Assembly (NCBI GenBank): GCA_016713305.1 | Contig: JADJPK010000005.1 | Location: 372,001 to 436,000 of the forward strand | DNA: 64,000 nt | Direction of reading: 5' to 3' | From: Betaproteobacteria bacterium | GTDB taxonomy: Bacteria > Pseudomonadota > Gammaproteobacteria > Burkholderiales > Ga0077523 | Shown here: positions 52,392 to 61,496 of the stretch, piece after piece | Layout: every line of letters begins with the position of its first letter | Position numbering within the stretch: the stretch's first letter is position 1 | Made by a program: the position numbers and the translations under genes | The notes under the pieces: model-generated | What the model was told of the DNA's origin: nothing | Seen by the model: only the letters and a program-made list of their open reading frames with translations | Database searches by the model: none

Positions 52392-55300
52392 ATGATGCGC
52401 CCTGTACTTCGACTCGTCCGGCTCGCCGCGTGCTGCATCGTTCCTGCCGTCCTTGGGGCATGCTCGCAGGGCAATTCCGGCGACCAGCCGGCGTCTTCGG
52501 TGAGCAGCATCCCCACCGGCATCGACCGGTTCCTGCTGTTTCCCAATCCCATCGAAAGCAGCGGCAGTTTCGAGACGGCGGATAACGGCTATGCCCAGGC
52601 GTACTACCGGGCGATCGATCCGGCGGATGGGCGGGATACCCTGGCCAAGTTCCGCGCGGCGAACGGTTTCGGCACGGGAGGACAGGAGCACACAGTCGTC
52701 TTCCGGGACGTGAAGGATCTCGGCTACGGGCGGCGCATGACAGGGCGCATGAACGGCGATGGCACGATCGCCTTCCTCGTGGAGAACTACGACGTGAGCT
52801 CCGTCACCGGCAACTACGGGGCCCTCAATACGGATGCCGCGGTGGCCAGGGACCAGCGGTGGCACATCGGCGTCAAGGCCATCGAGTACAGTGCATCCGC
52901 TTGCGATGCGGCGAAGGATCCCGCAGCCTGCGACCCGACGGTGAAGTTCGCCAAGTTCTACAACTACTCGCCCACGACGGGAGAACGGCAGCTTGCGGTC
53001 GATCTCGACGGCAAGGGCATGAAAGCCATGCCGGGGCCTTGCATCTCCTGCCATGGTGGCCGCGCCGATCCGCTTACGCCCCCCGACGGCGCCAGCCAGC
53101 CACGCTTTGCCTTTACGCCTTACTCCGCCAGCAAGAAGCGCGGTGACATGGACGGCAAGATGCAGCCGTTCCGGGTCAACACGTTCGAGTTCTCCGCGGC
53201 GCCCGGATGGACCAGGGCGGAAGAGGAAGCGAAACTGAAGGACTTCAACCAGTGGATCCTGTGCACCTATCCGCGGGCCGGCGCAGCCGCGGGAGCAGAG
53301 GACACGTGCCGGCGTGCCGCGACATCGTCGGAATGGCAGGGCACGGCGGCGCAGATGGTCAAGGACTGGTATGGCGGAAACGGCATGCCCGGCGCGACGT
53401 TCGACGACACGTACGTGCCCGCGGGATGGTCAGGCAATGCGAATCTGTACCGCTCGGTGGTGGTTCCATACTGCCGGACATGCCACCTCATGCGAGGCAC
53501 CGCGGCACAGGATGAGATCGATCTTTCCACCCTGGCGAAGTTCCAGGGGTACGCGGACCGCATCAAGACCCACGTGTTCGACCGCGGCAACATGCCGCTC
53601 GCCCTGCTCGTCTACGAGGATTTCTGGAACGATTCCACGGCAGTGGCCACACTCGCCGCATACATCGACACGGTGCTGGGCGCGCAGAGCGCGACGGACG
53701 CCAGCGGCAATCCGCTGCGTCCGGGGCGCCCGGTCGCAGACCCCGGGCCCAGCCGAATGGTCGCGTCGGGATTCGACGCGACGTTGTCGGGGACGAACAG
53801 CCTGTTCGCATCCACCTACGCCTGGGCCGTGACGGCATCGCCGGGTGGGGGCGATGCGACCCTCGCGAACGCAAGCTCCGCGACGGCGACATTCCATGCA
53901 ACGGTCGCAGGCAACTACACGGTGAGGCTCACGGTGGGGTCCGCAGGCCAGTCGGATTCCCGATCCATCGTCGTGACCGTGAGCAGTGCTTTCCCCGATC
54001 CGGCTTCCATCCGCTTCGCCACGGTCAAGGACATCCTCCGCAATCAGATCCACTCCGGCAGCCAGACCTGCGTAAGCTGCCACGTTTCCAGCAACTCCCC
54101 ACCGCCGCCCATCTTCTACGGCAGCATCGACCGGGACCAGGATGCCGTCACCAATGCCACCGACGACACCTGGTTCCACAAGGAACTCCTGGGCCGGATC
54201 AACTTCACGGAGATCACGGCCAGCCCGCTCCTTCGCAAACCCTCCGGCCAGCACCACAACGGCGGTACCGTGCTCGACTTGGGTACCGCAGCGGGCCTGG
54301 CGAACTATTCGAAGCTCTATTACTGGATCCTGAACGGTGCGCCCGTGGGGGGCGTCGCCGCCAACGCCGGTGCAGCCAGTTCGCACACAGTCAACTTCAC
54401 CGGCTCGCCGGCGTCGGCCGATATTGCGCTCGACGGCAGCCAGAGCATCGGCGCCACTTCCTTCTCCTGGTCCATCGTCTCCGGGCCCGGCGGGGCGTCC
54501 GTCGTAGGCGCCAACGCATCCACCGGCACGGCGACGCTGAGAGTGCAGAACGTCGGCGTGTACGTGGTGGAACTCTCGGCCACGGACGGCACCACGACCT
54601 CCACGGCGACTCGCCAGATCACCGTCAACGAAACCGCGATGTCCGCGAGCTTCACGCCGTCGAGCGGAAGCACCGCGACGATATCCTTCAGCGGTACGCC
54701 CCTCACAGGGTCGTCGACGCTCACAAGCACGGCGACGGGAAATCCGGCGAGCTGCGCCTGGCAGGTGATGAGCGGGACGGCGACTCTGGGCAGTCCGACG
54801 TCGTGCTCGTCCACCAGTCTGACGGTGTCCTCTGCGGCCATCGGTTCGACGATCCAGGTCCGCCTGACCGTCACAGGCGTGGATGGAACGAACGTGAACG
54901 CGGCCACCAACAGCATCACCATCGCCAGTGCCGGCCCCAACGTGACGGCCGACGCCGGCAGTTCGGGCTCGGTCGCCGTGAGCTTTGCCAATCCGCTGGG
55001 CAACGCACTCGCGGGTGTTCCGGCGGGAACGGTGACGCTCGACGGCAGCGGCAGCTCCGGTCCCGGCACGCTCACGTATTCGTGGTCGATCGTCTCTCAG
55101 CCGACCAACGCGACCGGCACGTTCGCCGCTTCCGTCGCCAGTGCCAGTTCGCAGACGACGACACTGACCGTCCATCGCACGGGCACCTATGTCGTGCAGC
55201 TGTCGGTCGACAACGGGCTGGGTCCGGACGTCGCATCGAGGACCATCACGGTGGGCGTTCCGGCAGGATCCACGTTCACCGCGGTGCGTACACTCCTGCA

Positions 55301-55622
55301 GGACGGAGCCCAATGCGGGTCTTGCCACATCTGGGGGTCCAGCCCGGTGCCGGCCGTGGCGCTGGGGGCAGGTCAACCCTACTGGGACAGCGCGGTGGAC
55401 ACGAATGGCACTTCACTCTACAACCGGGTCCTGCTGAGAGCGCTCGTGAGCGATCCCTCGAGTGCGAACACGACCAATCCGTCCGGCAGCCGGCTGCTGG
55501 AGTGCCCGTCGCTCGGCTGCAATGCAGGATCCATGGCCCCCCAGCCCGGATTCCACACCGGCGACTTCTCGAACTACAACGTGTTCCTCAACTGGATCGT
55601 GGGTGGCGCGCCGAACAACTGA
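52392..55622 (+). CDS. Multi-heme c-type cytochrome lipoprotein with Ig/PKD-like domains
   Basis: ATG 52392 gives 1076 residues. The signal ends in the lipobox LGAC (Cys24). Four CxxCH sites are present: CISCH (217), CRTCH (361), CVSCH (560) and CGSCH (975). Ig/PKD-like beta domains lie at about 440-540, 650-740 and 840-960 (repeated patterns such as ATANASSATATFHATVAGNY-like runs; VVELSATDG; YVVQLSVDNG). The N-terminal 400 residues form a separate domain with the first two hemes. It is a candidate surface electron carrier. Lipid anchoring and export route are inferred. Confidence 0.85.
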   Translation: MMRPVLRLVRLAACCIVPAVLGACSQGNSGDQPASSVSSIPTGIDRFLLFPNPIESSGSFETADNGYAQAYYRAIDPADGRDTLAKFRAANGFGTGGQEHTVVFRDVKDLGYGRRMTGRMNGDGTIAFLVENYDVSSVTGNYGALNTDAAVARDQRWHIGVKAIEYSASACDAAKDPAACDPTVKFAKFYNYSPTTGERQLAVDLDGKGMKAMPGPCISCHGGRADPLTPPDGASQPRFAFTPYSASKKRGDMDGKMQPFRVNTFEFSAAPGWTRAEEEAKLKDFNQWILCTYPRAGAAAGAEDTCRRAATSSEWQGTAAQMVKDWYGGNGMPGATFDDTYVPAGWSGNANLYRSVVVPYCRTCHLMRGTAAQDEIDLSTLAKFQGYADRIKTHVFDRGNMPLALLVYEDFWNDSTAVATLAAYIDTVLGAQSATDASGNPLRPGRPVADPGPSRMVASGFDATLSGTNSLFASTYAWAVTASPGGGDATLANASSATATFHATVAGNYTVRLTVGSAGQSDSRSIVVTVSSAFPDPASIRFATVKDILRNQIHSGSQTCVSCHVSSNSPPPPIFYGSIDRDQDAVTNATDDTWFHKELLGRINFTEITASPLLRKPSGQHHNGGTVLDLGTAAGLANYSKLYYWILNGAPVGGVAANAGAASSHTVNFTGSPASADIALDGSQSIGATSFSWSIVSGPGGASVVGANASTGTATLRVQNVGVYVVELSATDGTTTSTATRQITVNETAMSASFTPSSGSTATISFSGTPLTGSSTLTSTATGNPASCAWQVMSGTATLGSPTSCSSTSLTVSSAAIGSTIQVRLTVTGVDGTNVNAATNSITIASAGPNVTADAGSSGSVAVSFANPLGNALAGVPAGTVTLDGSGSSGPGTLTYSWSIVSQPTNATGTFAASVASASSQTTTLTVHRTGTYVVQLSVDNGLGPDVASRTITVGVPAGSTFTAVRTLLQDGAQCGSCHIWGSSPVPAVALGAGQPYWDSAVDTNGTSLYNRVLLRALVSDPSSANTTNPSGSRLLECPSLGCNAGSMAPQPGFHTGDFSNYNVFLNWIVGGAPNN

Positions 55623-55628
55623 CCGAGG

Positions 55629-56075
55629 TCAGGGCCGCGCCGGCCGGGTCTCGATGCCGGGGGCCGGAGGAGGGGGCGCAAGCACCAGGAACTCGCGGCC
55701 TTTCGGCCCTTCCAGGGTCACCTGCGTCGGTTCGACGGACGCCACGATCCGTCCATCGTCGAGACGGTCGCCGACCCGGATGAGCTGCGGCGGACCGCTG
55801 CCGATGTGCAGAGCCGCGATGCCGCCTCCGCCCGACGCCACGATTCCGACGAGACGGATCGTCTCGGTGCCGGGCCGAGCGTTCGTTCCGAAGAGTGCCG
55901 CCAGAGGTCGGGCATCGACAGGCACCGAACGGGCAACGGGGGCTGGCGACGGCGGCGGCACCAGTTGCTTGGGCGTCTCACGACCCGACGACAGCTGTAA
56001 ACTCCAGTAAGTGGCGGCGCCGACGCAGGAGAGAAGCAGGGCGGCATTGAGCATCCTGTGAAAGGCAGATGTCAT
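55629..56075 (-). CDS. gspC: GspC, type II secretion inner-membrane protein
   Basis: ATG 56075 gives 148 residues: a membrane segment (LNAALLLSCVGAATYWSLQL), then a homology region ARPLAALFGTNA, LVGIVASGGGGIAALHIGSG and IRVGDRLDDGRIVASVEPTQ. This is the HR domain that contacts GspD. It lacks a PDZ or coiled-coil tail, so it is the short form. It is transcribed divergently from gspG-N-D-E and converges with the multi-heme gene (7 bases apart). Confidence 0.88.
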   Translation of the reverse strand: MTSAFHRMLNAALLLSCVGAATYWSLQLSSGRETPKQLVPPPSPAPVARSVPVDARPLAALFGTNARPGTETIRLVGIVASGGGGIAALHIGSGPPQLIRVGDRLDDGRIVASVEPTQVTLEGPKGREFLVLAPPPPAPGIETRPARP

Positions 56076-56273
56076 GGTCACGGGTCTGACGGGGATCGAT
56101 GTGCCGCCTTGTCGCGAGGGAGTCCGGGCCGTGGCAGCCGTGAGGGAACGAAAGGTTCGTTTGGCAAGAACATGTCGATGAAAGCCAAAGGCGAAGGGAC
56201 GATGGGCCACGGTCAGCCGGTGCGCGGCGGCAGCGTTCAGTATCAGTGTAAGTCACCTCGTTGCCGGGCCGGA

Positions 56274-56696
56274 ATGCGACAGCGTTCTTCGGCAGGATTC
56301 ACGCTGATCGAGGTGATGGTGGTCATCGTGATTCTCGGCGTTCTTGCGGCGCTGGTCGTGCCGCGTGTGGTCGGCCGCACGGATGATGCCCGGGCCACTG
56401 CTGCAAGGCAGGACATCGCCACGATCCTTCAGTCGCTCAAGCTCTACCGCCTGGACAACAGCCGGTATCCGACGGCGGAACAGGGGTTGCAGGCGTTGGT
56501 GGCGCGGCCGCAGGCCGAGCCGGTGCCGGCAAACTGGAAGTCCTACCTCGAGAAGATTCCCAAGGATCCCTGGGGCCGTCCGTATGCCTATCTGATTCCC
56601 GGAGCTCGTGGCGAGATCGATGTGTTCTCGCTGGGCGCCGACGGTCAGCCGGGCGGGACGGGTGCCGATGCAGACGTGGGTTCCTGGGACCTGTGA
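56274..56696 (+). CDS. gspG: GspG, major pseudopilin of type II secretion
   Basis: ATG 56274 (MRQRSSAGFTLIEVMVV) gives 140 residues. The prepilin site SAG|FTLIEVMVVIVILGVLAA and the GspG C-domain (YPTAEQGLQALVARPQ, DPWGRPYAYLIPG, FSLGADGQPGGTGADADVGSW) are clear. Longer upstream starts are unlikely. It is the first gene of the gspG-H-I-J-K-L-M-N-D-E run, whose genes overlap or nearly touch. Confidence 0.97.
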   Translation: MRQRSSAGFTLIEVMVVIVILGVLAALVVPRVVGRTDDARATAARQDIATILQSLKLYRLDNSRYPTAEQGLQALVARPQAEPVPANWKSYLEKIPKDPWGRPYAYLIPGARGEIDVFSLGADGQPGGTGADADVGSWDL

Positions 56697-57154
56697 AGCT
56701 CCGGCGGCGCGGGTTCGCGTTGCTCGAACTGCTCGTCGCGCTGGCCATTGCGGGACTCGTTGCCGTTTCCATCGCGATTTCCGTCGCACCGGTGACCGAT
56801 CGGCGCACCGACGAGGAGATCGCCCGCCTCGGAGCGTTGTTCAGGCTCGCCCAGGACACGGCGCGGGCAACCGGCCGGCCGGTGCGCTGGCAGGCCGATG
56901 CATCGGGCTACGGATTCGTCGTGGCCGGTCCCGCCGGACAGGAGAATCTGGACGATGCATTGCGCCGCCGTCCCTGGTCCTTCCCCGTCCTTGCCGTGCA
57001 TCCCGCCGCGATCGACTTCGGGCGCGAGCCCCTTCTCGATGCCGTGGAGATCACCGTCACGACACCCGCGCGCGCAGTGCGTGTCGCAGTGGATGCATTC
57101 GGCGCCGTCACCCCGGTGCCGATGGCCGCTTCGTCTTCGACGCCGGCGCGATGA
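56693..57154 (+). CDS. gspH: GspH, minor pseudopilin
   Basis: GTG 56693 overlaps the gspG stop (GTGA). The 153-residue product has RG|FALLELLVALAIAGLVAVSI and a GspH-type C-domain (LAQDTARATGRPVRWQADAS; PLLDAVEITVTTPARAVRV). The prepilin Glu5 is kept. It is one of the four minor pseudopilins, placed as usual between G and I. Confidence 0.9.
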   Translation: MKLRRRGFALLELLVALAIAGLVAVSIAISVAPVTDRRTDEEIARLGALFRLAQDTARATGRPVRWQADASGYGFVVAGPAGQENLDDALRRRPWSFPVLAVHPAAIDFGREPLLDAVEITVTTPARAVRVAVDAFGAVTPVPMAASSSTPAR

Positions 57155-57163
57155 GGAATTGGC

Positions 57164-57568
57164 ATGAGAGCCGGTGATCGTGGTGCCGCGACCGGTGCTC
57201 GTTCGCCGGGGGGCTTCACGCTCGTGGAGGTGCTGGTCGCCCTGGTGATCGTCGCGGTCTCGCTGCTCGCGGGCGTTCGCGCGATGGGCGTCATGGCCCG
57301 CGCGGATGCCGAACTGCGCTGGCGCCTCCTGGCACAGCTGTCGGCTGAAAACCGCATTGCCTATCTGCGCGCGGTTCACGCGTTTCCGCCGACGGGGGTG
57401 ACGAGCGAGGCGTGTTCGCAGGGCACGCTGAGTCTCGTCTGCCGTCAGGAGATCAGTTCGACGCCCAATGCCGCATTCCGGCGTGTCGACATCCGCGTCG
57501 TCCGCCAGGACGAGCCGGAACGGGCACTCGCGGAGATCTTCGCCCTGCTCCCGGGGCCGGGTGCATGA
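57164..57568 (+). CDS. gspI: GspI, minor pseudopilin
   Basis: The 134-residue product has PGG|FTLVEVLVALVIVAVSLL and the GspI C-domain (LAQLSAENRIAYLRAVHAFP; TLSLVCRQEISS). It starts at ATG 57164, 9 bases after gspH. Its stop overlaps the gspJ ATG (57565). The GspI/J/K tip complex starts pseudopilus growth. Confidence 0.92.
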   Translation: MRAGDRGAATGARSPGGFTLVEVLVALVIVAVSLLAGVRAMGVMARADAELRWRLLAQLSAENRIAYLRAVHAFPPTGVTSEACSQGTLSLVCRQEISSTPNAAFRRVDIRVVRQDEPERALAEIFALLPGPGA

Positions 57569-58158
57569 GGATGCGTACTTTCGTGCGCGAAGACGGCTTC
57601 ACGCTGATCGAAATGCTTGTGGCCGTCGCGGTGCTGGGGATGCTGGGGCTCCTCGCGTGGCGCGGCCTGGACGCCCTGACGCGGGAACGCCAGCGGATCG
57701 CGGAGGGGATCGAGGAAACCGAACGGATCGTCCGCAGCCTGGAACAGATCTCGAAAGACGTCGAAGAGCATGTTGCGGACGTGCAGCACATGGGACGCGT
57801 GGGTCCGGTGACGGCTTTGCCTCTGTCCTTCGAAATCGAACGGAGCGTCTCGGGAAGTGCGGCCCTGCGCATCCTGCGCCGCCGCCCGGACGGATCCGGC
57901 TCGCTCTGGGTGCGCTACGGCGTGGAAGACGGGCGGCTCGAACGCACCGACTCGGCGGCCACGCAGCCGCCATTGTCACGGCGTACGCTCCTGCTGACCG
58001 AAGTGCGGGACTTTCGCGTGCGACTGTTGTCGGCCGACGGCTACAGAGAAACGGCTGTGCTGCAGCACTCGGCCGGCCGCACGGTTCCGGTGGTGGCGCT
58101 GGAGGTCTCCATCGAGCGGGGCCCCGGCGAGCGCTACGTGCGGGTGATGCCCCTGTGA
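57565..58158 (+). CDS. gspJ: GspJ, minor pseudopilin
   Basis: ATG 57565 overlaps the gspI stop. The 197-residue product has EDG|FTLIEMLVAVAVLGMLGL and LRILRRRPDGSGSLWVRYGV, typical of GspJ. ERIVRSLEQISKDVEEHVAD forms the helix. The stop overlaps the gspK GTG. No defects. Confidence 0.92.
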   Translation: MRMRTFVREDGFTLIEMLVAVAVLGMLGLLAWRGLDALTRERQRIAEGIEETERIVRSLEQISKDVEEHVADVQHMGRVGPVTALPLSFEIERSVSGSAALRILRRRPDGSGSLWVRYGVEDGRLERTDSAATQPPLSRRTLLLTEVRDFRVRLLSADGYRETAVLQHSAGRTVPVVALEVSIERGPGERYVRVMPL

Positions 58159-59114
58159 AGACCCGCGGGAGTCCGAACCGGGAAGGCGGCAGTGCGGTCC
58201 TGATGGCGATGCTGGTCGCCACACTGGCCGCACTCCTTGTCATGGGCGCCTTCGTCAGGCAGAGCGTGCTTGCCGCGGAGGTCGAACATGCGCGCAATCG
58301 CTCGCAGGCACGGTGGGTACTTCTCGGAGCAGTCGACTGGGTACGGGCAGTCCTCGCAGAAGACGCCCGGACCACGGCAGCCGATCACGCGGGCGAACCG
58401 TGGGCCGTGCCGCTTGCACCCACCAGGATCGAGTCCGCGAGCGACGTGCCCGCCTGGCTTTCGGGGCGCGTGGAGGACGCCCAGGCGCGGTTCAACCTTC
58501 GCAATGTGGTGGGGCCCGAAGGGCCTGTGACGGCGGAGGTCGCCGCGCTTTCCCGACTCATGGACAACGTCGGTGCGGACTCGCGTTACGCGGCGAGCAT
58601 CGCGCTGCGTATTCAGTATCAGCTTCAGCCGAGAGCCGTGGGCAACGCATGGGTGGCCCTCTCGAGCTTGGACGAACTGCAATTCGACGATCCTGGCGAA
58701 CGTTCCGCCTTCACCCGGATCCGCCCGTTCACCACGATTCTTCCCGTGGCCAGCCCTCTCAATGTGAATACCGCCGCGGCCGAGGTGCTCTCCGCGCGTT
58801 TCGACGATCTTCCCCTGGCGCAGGCACGGCAACTCGTCGAAAGCCGAAACCTGCGTCATTTCCGGGATCTCGCGGACTTCGAAGGACGTCTGCCGGGCGT
58901 TCGTCCCCACGGCGGCACGGATCGCATCGCGGTCGGTTCGCGCTTCTTTCACGTACGCGGCCGCATCCAGTACAAGGGGGCCGATCTCCGGTCTACGGCG
59001 CTCGTGCGCCGCGAAGGGTCGAGAATCGATCTGCTGTGGGTACGGGAAGACGCCCCCGACGCAGCCTGGACGCTGCCCTCTGCCGGAGGGGCGGCGGGAA
59101 GGAATCCTTCATGA
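58155..59114 (+). CDS. gspK: GspK, minor pseudopilin
   Basis: GTG 58155 overlaps gspJ. The 319-residue product has a leader ending EGG|SAVLMAMLVATLAALLVMG (Ser replaces Phe at +1, and Glu5 is absent as in other GspK), a large alpha-helical domain (VEDAQARFNLRNVVGPEG; SALSRLM-like), and ATSPLNVNTAAAEVL-like residues (PLNVNTAAAEVLSARFDD). It caps the pseudopilus. The stop overlaps the gspL ATG. Confidence 0.92.
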   Translation: MKTRGSPNREGGSAVLMAMLVATLAALLVMGAFVRQSVLAAEVEHARNRSQARWVLLGAVDWVRAVLAEDARTTAADHAGEPWAVPLAPTRIESASDVPAWLSGRVEDAQARFNLRNVVGPEGPVTAEVAALSRLMDNVGADSRYAASIALRIQYQLQPRAVGNAWVALSSLDELQFDDPGERSAFTRIRPFTTILPVASPLNVNTAAAEVLSARFDDLPLAQARQLVESRNLRHFRDLADFEGRLPGVRPHGGTDRIAVGSRFFHVRGRIQYKGADLRSTALVRREGSRIDLLWVREDAPDAAWTLPSAGGAAGRNPS

Positions 59115-60261
59115 CCGTGCGAGTGTGGCTGCCCCGCATGGCATCGCTTCAGGCCGATACGGTGTATGCCTATGAACTGCTGGCGCCGGACCGCGACGTC
59201 CAGCGCAGGTCCGAGGGCCTGCTGAGCGATCTGCCTCCAGGCCGACCTGTGGAGCTGGCACTGCATGCGCTCGATACCGTGCTCTGGGAACTGACCGTGC
59301 CCGACCTGAACGTTTCCCGGCTCGCTCAGGCACTTCCGGGAATGATCGAAGAACGCGTGCTGGACGACATCGAGAAGCTGCATGTGGCGTGTTCACCCCG
59401 GGACCCCCGGGGAAAGGTCATCGCCGCAGCGACCGACCGGGCGTTGCTTTCGCGAACGCTCGAGCTTTTCGCGCGGTCCGGGCACCGCGTGCGCGCGGCC
59501 GTGCCCGGACCTCTGGCTCTGCCGGTGGCCCCGCTCGGATGGCATGTCCGTTGGGACGGACAGGTGTGCGCCTTGCGGGCAAGCCATGGGATGGCCACCG
59601 CGTTCGAAGCGGATGGTTCATCGGTGCCTCCTGAACTGAGGCTGATGCTGTCCCAGAGCCCGCCGCCCCCTTCCATCGACGTGGAAGGCACGGGCGCGAT
59701 AGACGGATGGACCGATGCGCTGGGCGTTCCCGTCGCACGGGTCGCCGCGCCGGCGCGCGCGCCGGATGTGATCCTCAATCTGCTGCAGCACCGGTTTGCG
59801 CCAGGGCTGGAAGAACCGGGACGCTGGCGGATCACCGCCGCGCTCTCCCTGGCCCTGACGACGATCGTCATCGGGGGCTATGCCTGGATGCCTGGATGCT
59901 GCGCGCCGAAGAACGGTCCGTGCGGGAGCGCATGAGTTCGCTGGTGCGGACCGCGTTCCCGCAGGTGCCGGTGGTGCTGGATGCGCCGGCCCAGATGCGT
60001 GCCCTGGTGATGGAGATGCGGCCGGACCGGAACGCCGACGCGCTCATCCCCTTGGCGGCCGAGCTGGCGCGACTTTCCGCGACCGATTCCATCCAGGATC
60101 TTCAGTACTCCGGCGGAGTGCTCACTGCGACGCTACGAGGACGTTCCAGAGAGGCGGATGCCAGTTTCGTGCAGGCAGCGGCAGCGTCGGCGGACCGTGG
60201 CTTCGACACCCGTCTCCAGGATGGCGTCGTGCGCATCGCACGCCGGCAGGCAGAACCATGA
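59111..60261 (+). CDS. gspL: GspL, inner-membrane platform protein, frameshifted
   Basis: ATG 59111 overlaps gspK. The actin-like cytoplasmic domain (TVRVWLPRMASLQADTVYAY; VPGPLALPVAPLGWHVRWDG) is followed by the membrane segment (ITAALSLALTTIVIGGYA). The frame then goes wrong at the CC at 59883-59884. The continuation in another frame, LDAWMLRAEERSVRERMSSL to RRQAEP, is the periplasmic domain. One added C gives 383 residues ending at 60261, where the stop overlaps the gspM ATG. Recruits GspE to the membrane. Confidence 0.92.
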
Positions 60262-60737
60262 ACTCGGGTTTGCATCATCGTTGGCAGGGGCTCGACCGGC
60301 GGGAGCGGCGCGCGGTGGTGACGGGCACGGCCGTCGTGTCCCTGGCACTCCTGTATGCGCTGCTCGTGGAGCCTGCGTGGGAGGATCGCTCGCGCATCCG
60401 CGCGGACCTGCCGCGGTTGTACGCGCAGCTGGTCGAGGTGGAGGCGCTGGCGGCGGAGGCCAAGGCGCTGCGGGACTCCGGCGGTCCGGGATCACCAGGA
60501 CCCGCGGTTCGCGCAACGCTCGAGCGCTCGCTCGCCGCCGCCGGATTGCAGGCGACCGTCGATGCCCCGTCTCCGGGCGTGCTCTCCGTGAAAGCCCGGG
60601 ATGTGCCCGCCGGTCAATGGTGGCACTGGGCCGAAGACACGACGCGCACGACCCGCCTGCGCGTGGTGCGTGCGCGGATCGCACGAGCCGCGGCGGAAGG
60701 GCGTGTGGATGCGGAACTGCAGTTCTCGATTCCCTGA
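60258..60737 (+). CDS. gspM: GspM, inner-membrane platform protein
   Basis: The 159-residue product has a membrane segment (VVTGTAVVSLALLYALLVEP) and a short periplasmic domain (PAVRATLERSLAAAGLQATV; AGQWWHWAEDTTRTTRLRVV). ATG 60258 overlaps the gspL stop. It pairs with GspL. Full length. Confidence 0.9.
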   Translation: MNSGLHHRWQGLDRRERRAVVTGTAVVSLALLYALLVEPAWEDRSRIRADLPRLYAQLVEVEALAAEAKALRDSGGPGSPGPAVRATLERSLAAAGLQATVDAPSPGVLSVKARDVPAGQWWHWAEDTTRTTRLRVVRARIARAAAEGRVDAELQFSIP

Positions 60738-60740
60738 CCT

Positions 60741-61496
60741 GTGACGACCCGGGGGCGACAGGTGGCGCTCATGATGACCCTCACGGTCTTCACGGCGACC
60801 GCGTGCGTGGCCGCGTTCGCGCCAGCGGTCTGGGTCGCCGACTGCATCGCGGCGTCGTCGGTGATCCGCCTGCTGTTCGTTCAGGGCACGGTGTGGGAAG
60901 GATCCGCGGCGCTTGCACTGGCGCAAGGGTATGAGGTGCACCTGCTGCCCGGCCGGATCGACTGGCGCTTCACGGCAGGAGACCACTGGCGAGAGCCTAT
61001 CGCGCTTGAACTGCGACACGCGGGCGTGGACGGAGCGTTGCGGGTGTTCGTGGCGCCCGGTGCCTTGCGCATTGCCGCCGGTTCCGGACGGGTGCCGGCT
61101 TCGATCCTGGAGGCCCTGGGTGCGCCGTTCAACACGGTACGCCCGGGGGGCAATCTTGTTCTTCGATGGAGCGACGTGCGAATCTCGAACGAAGGTCCGC
61201 GTGGTCAACTGCAGGTGCGGTGGAATGACGCCCGTTCCGCCTTGTCTCCGGTCGCCCCCCTGGGCGACTACGTTCTCAGCGCGCATGCCGCGGATGCCGG
61301 AGGAGATGCCACGCTGACCACCGTCGGGGGTGTCCTCCTGCTGGATGGCCGCGGCACCATGGATCGGCGCTCCATGAGATTCGAGGGGCGCGCGCGCGCG
61401 GCCCAGTCGGCCAACGAAAGCCTCGGCGCCCTCCTGGGCGTGCTCGGCAAGCGAAAAGGAGATGACGTGCTGCTCGAATGGGAGATGCGACGGTGA
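60741..61496 (+). CDS. gspN: GspN, type II secretion protein N
   Basis: GTG 60741 gives 251 residues: a membrane segment (LMMTLTVFTATACVAAFAPA) and a beta-rich periplasmic domain (LPGRIDWRFTAGDHWREPIA; GPRGQLQVRWNDARSALSPV). This matches the GspN family, present in some T2SS only. The stop overlaps the gspD GTG (61493). Confidence 0.88.
   Translation: MTTRGRQVALMMTLTVFTATACVAAFAPAVWVADCIAASSVIRLLFVQGTVWEGSAALALAQGYEVHLLPGRIDWRFTAGDHWREPIALELRHAGVDGALRVFVAPGALRIAAGSGRVPASILEALGAPFNTVRPGGNLVLRWSDVRISNEGPRGQLQVRWNDARSALSPVAPLGDYVLSAHAADAGGDATLTTVGGVLLLDGRGTMDRRSMRFEGRARAAQSANESLGALLGVLGKRKGDDVLLEWEMRR

Noticed and set aside
51335..55622. An MtrCAB-type porin-cytochrome conduit.
   Set aside because: The barrel has only about 270 residues after its signal, far too few strands, and no periplasmic decaheme partner is present.
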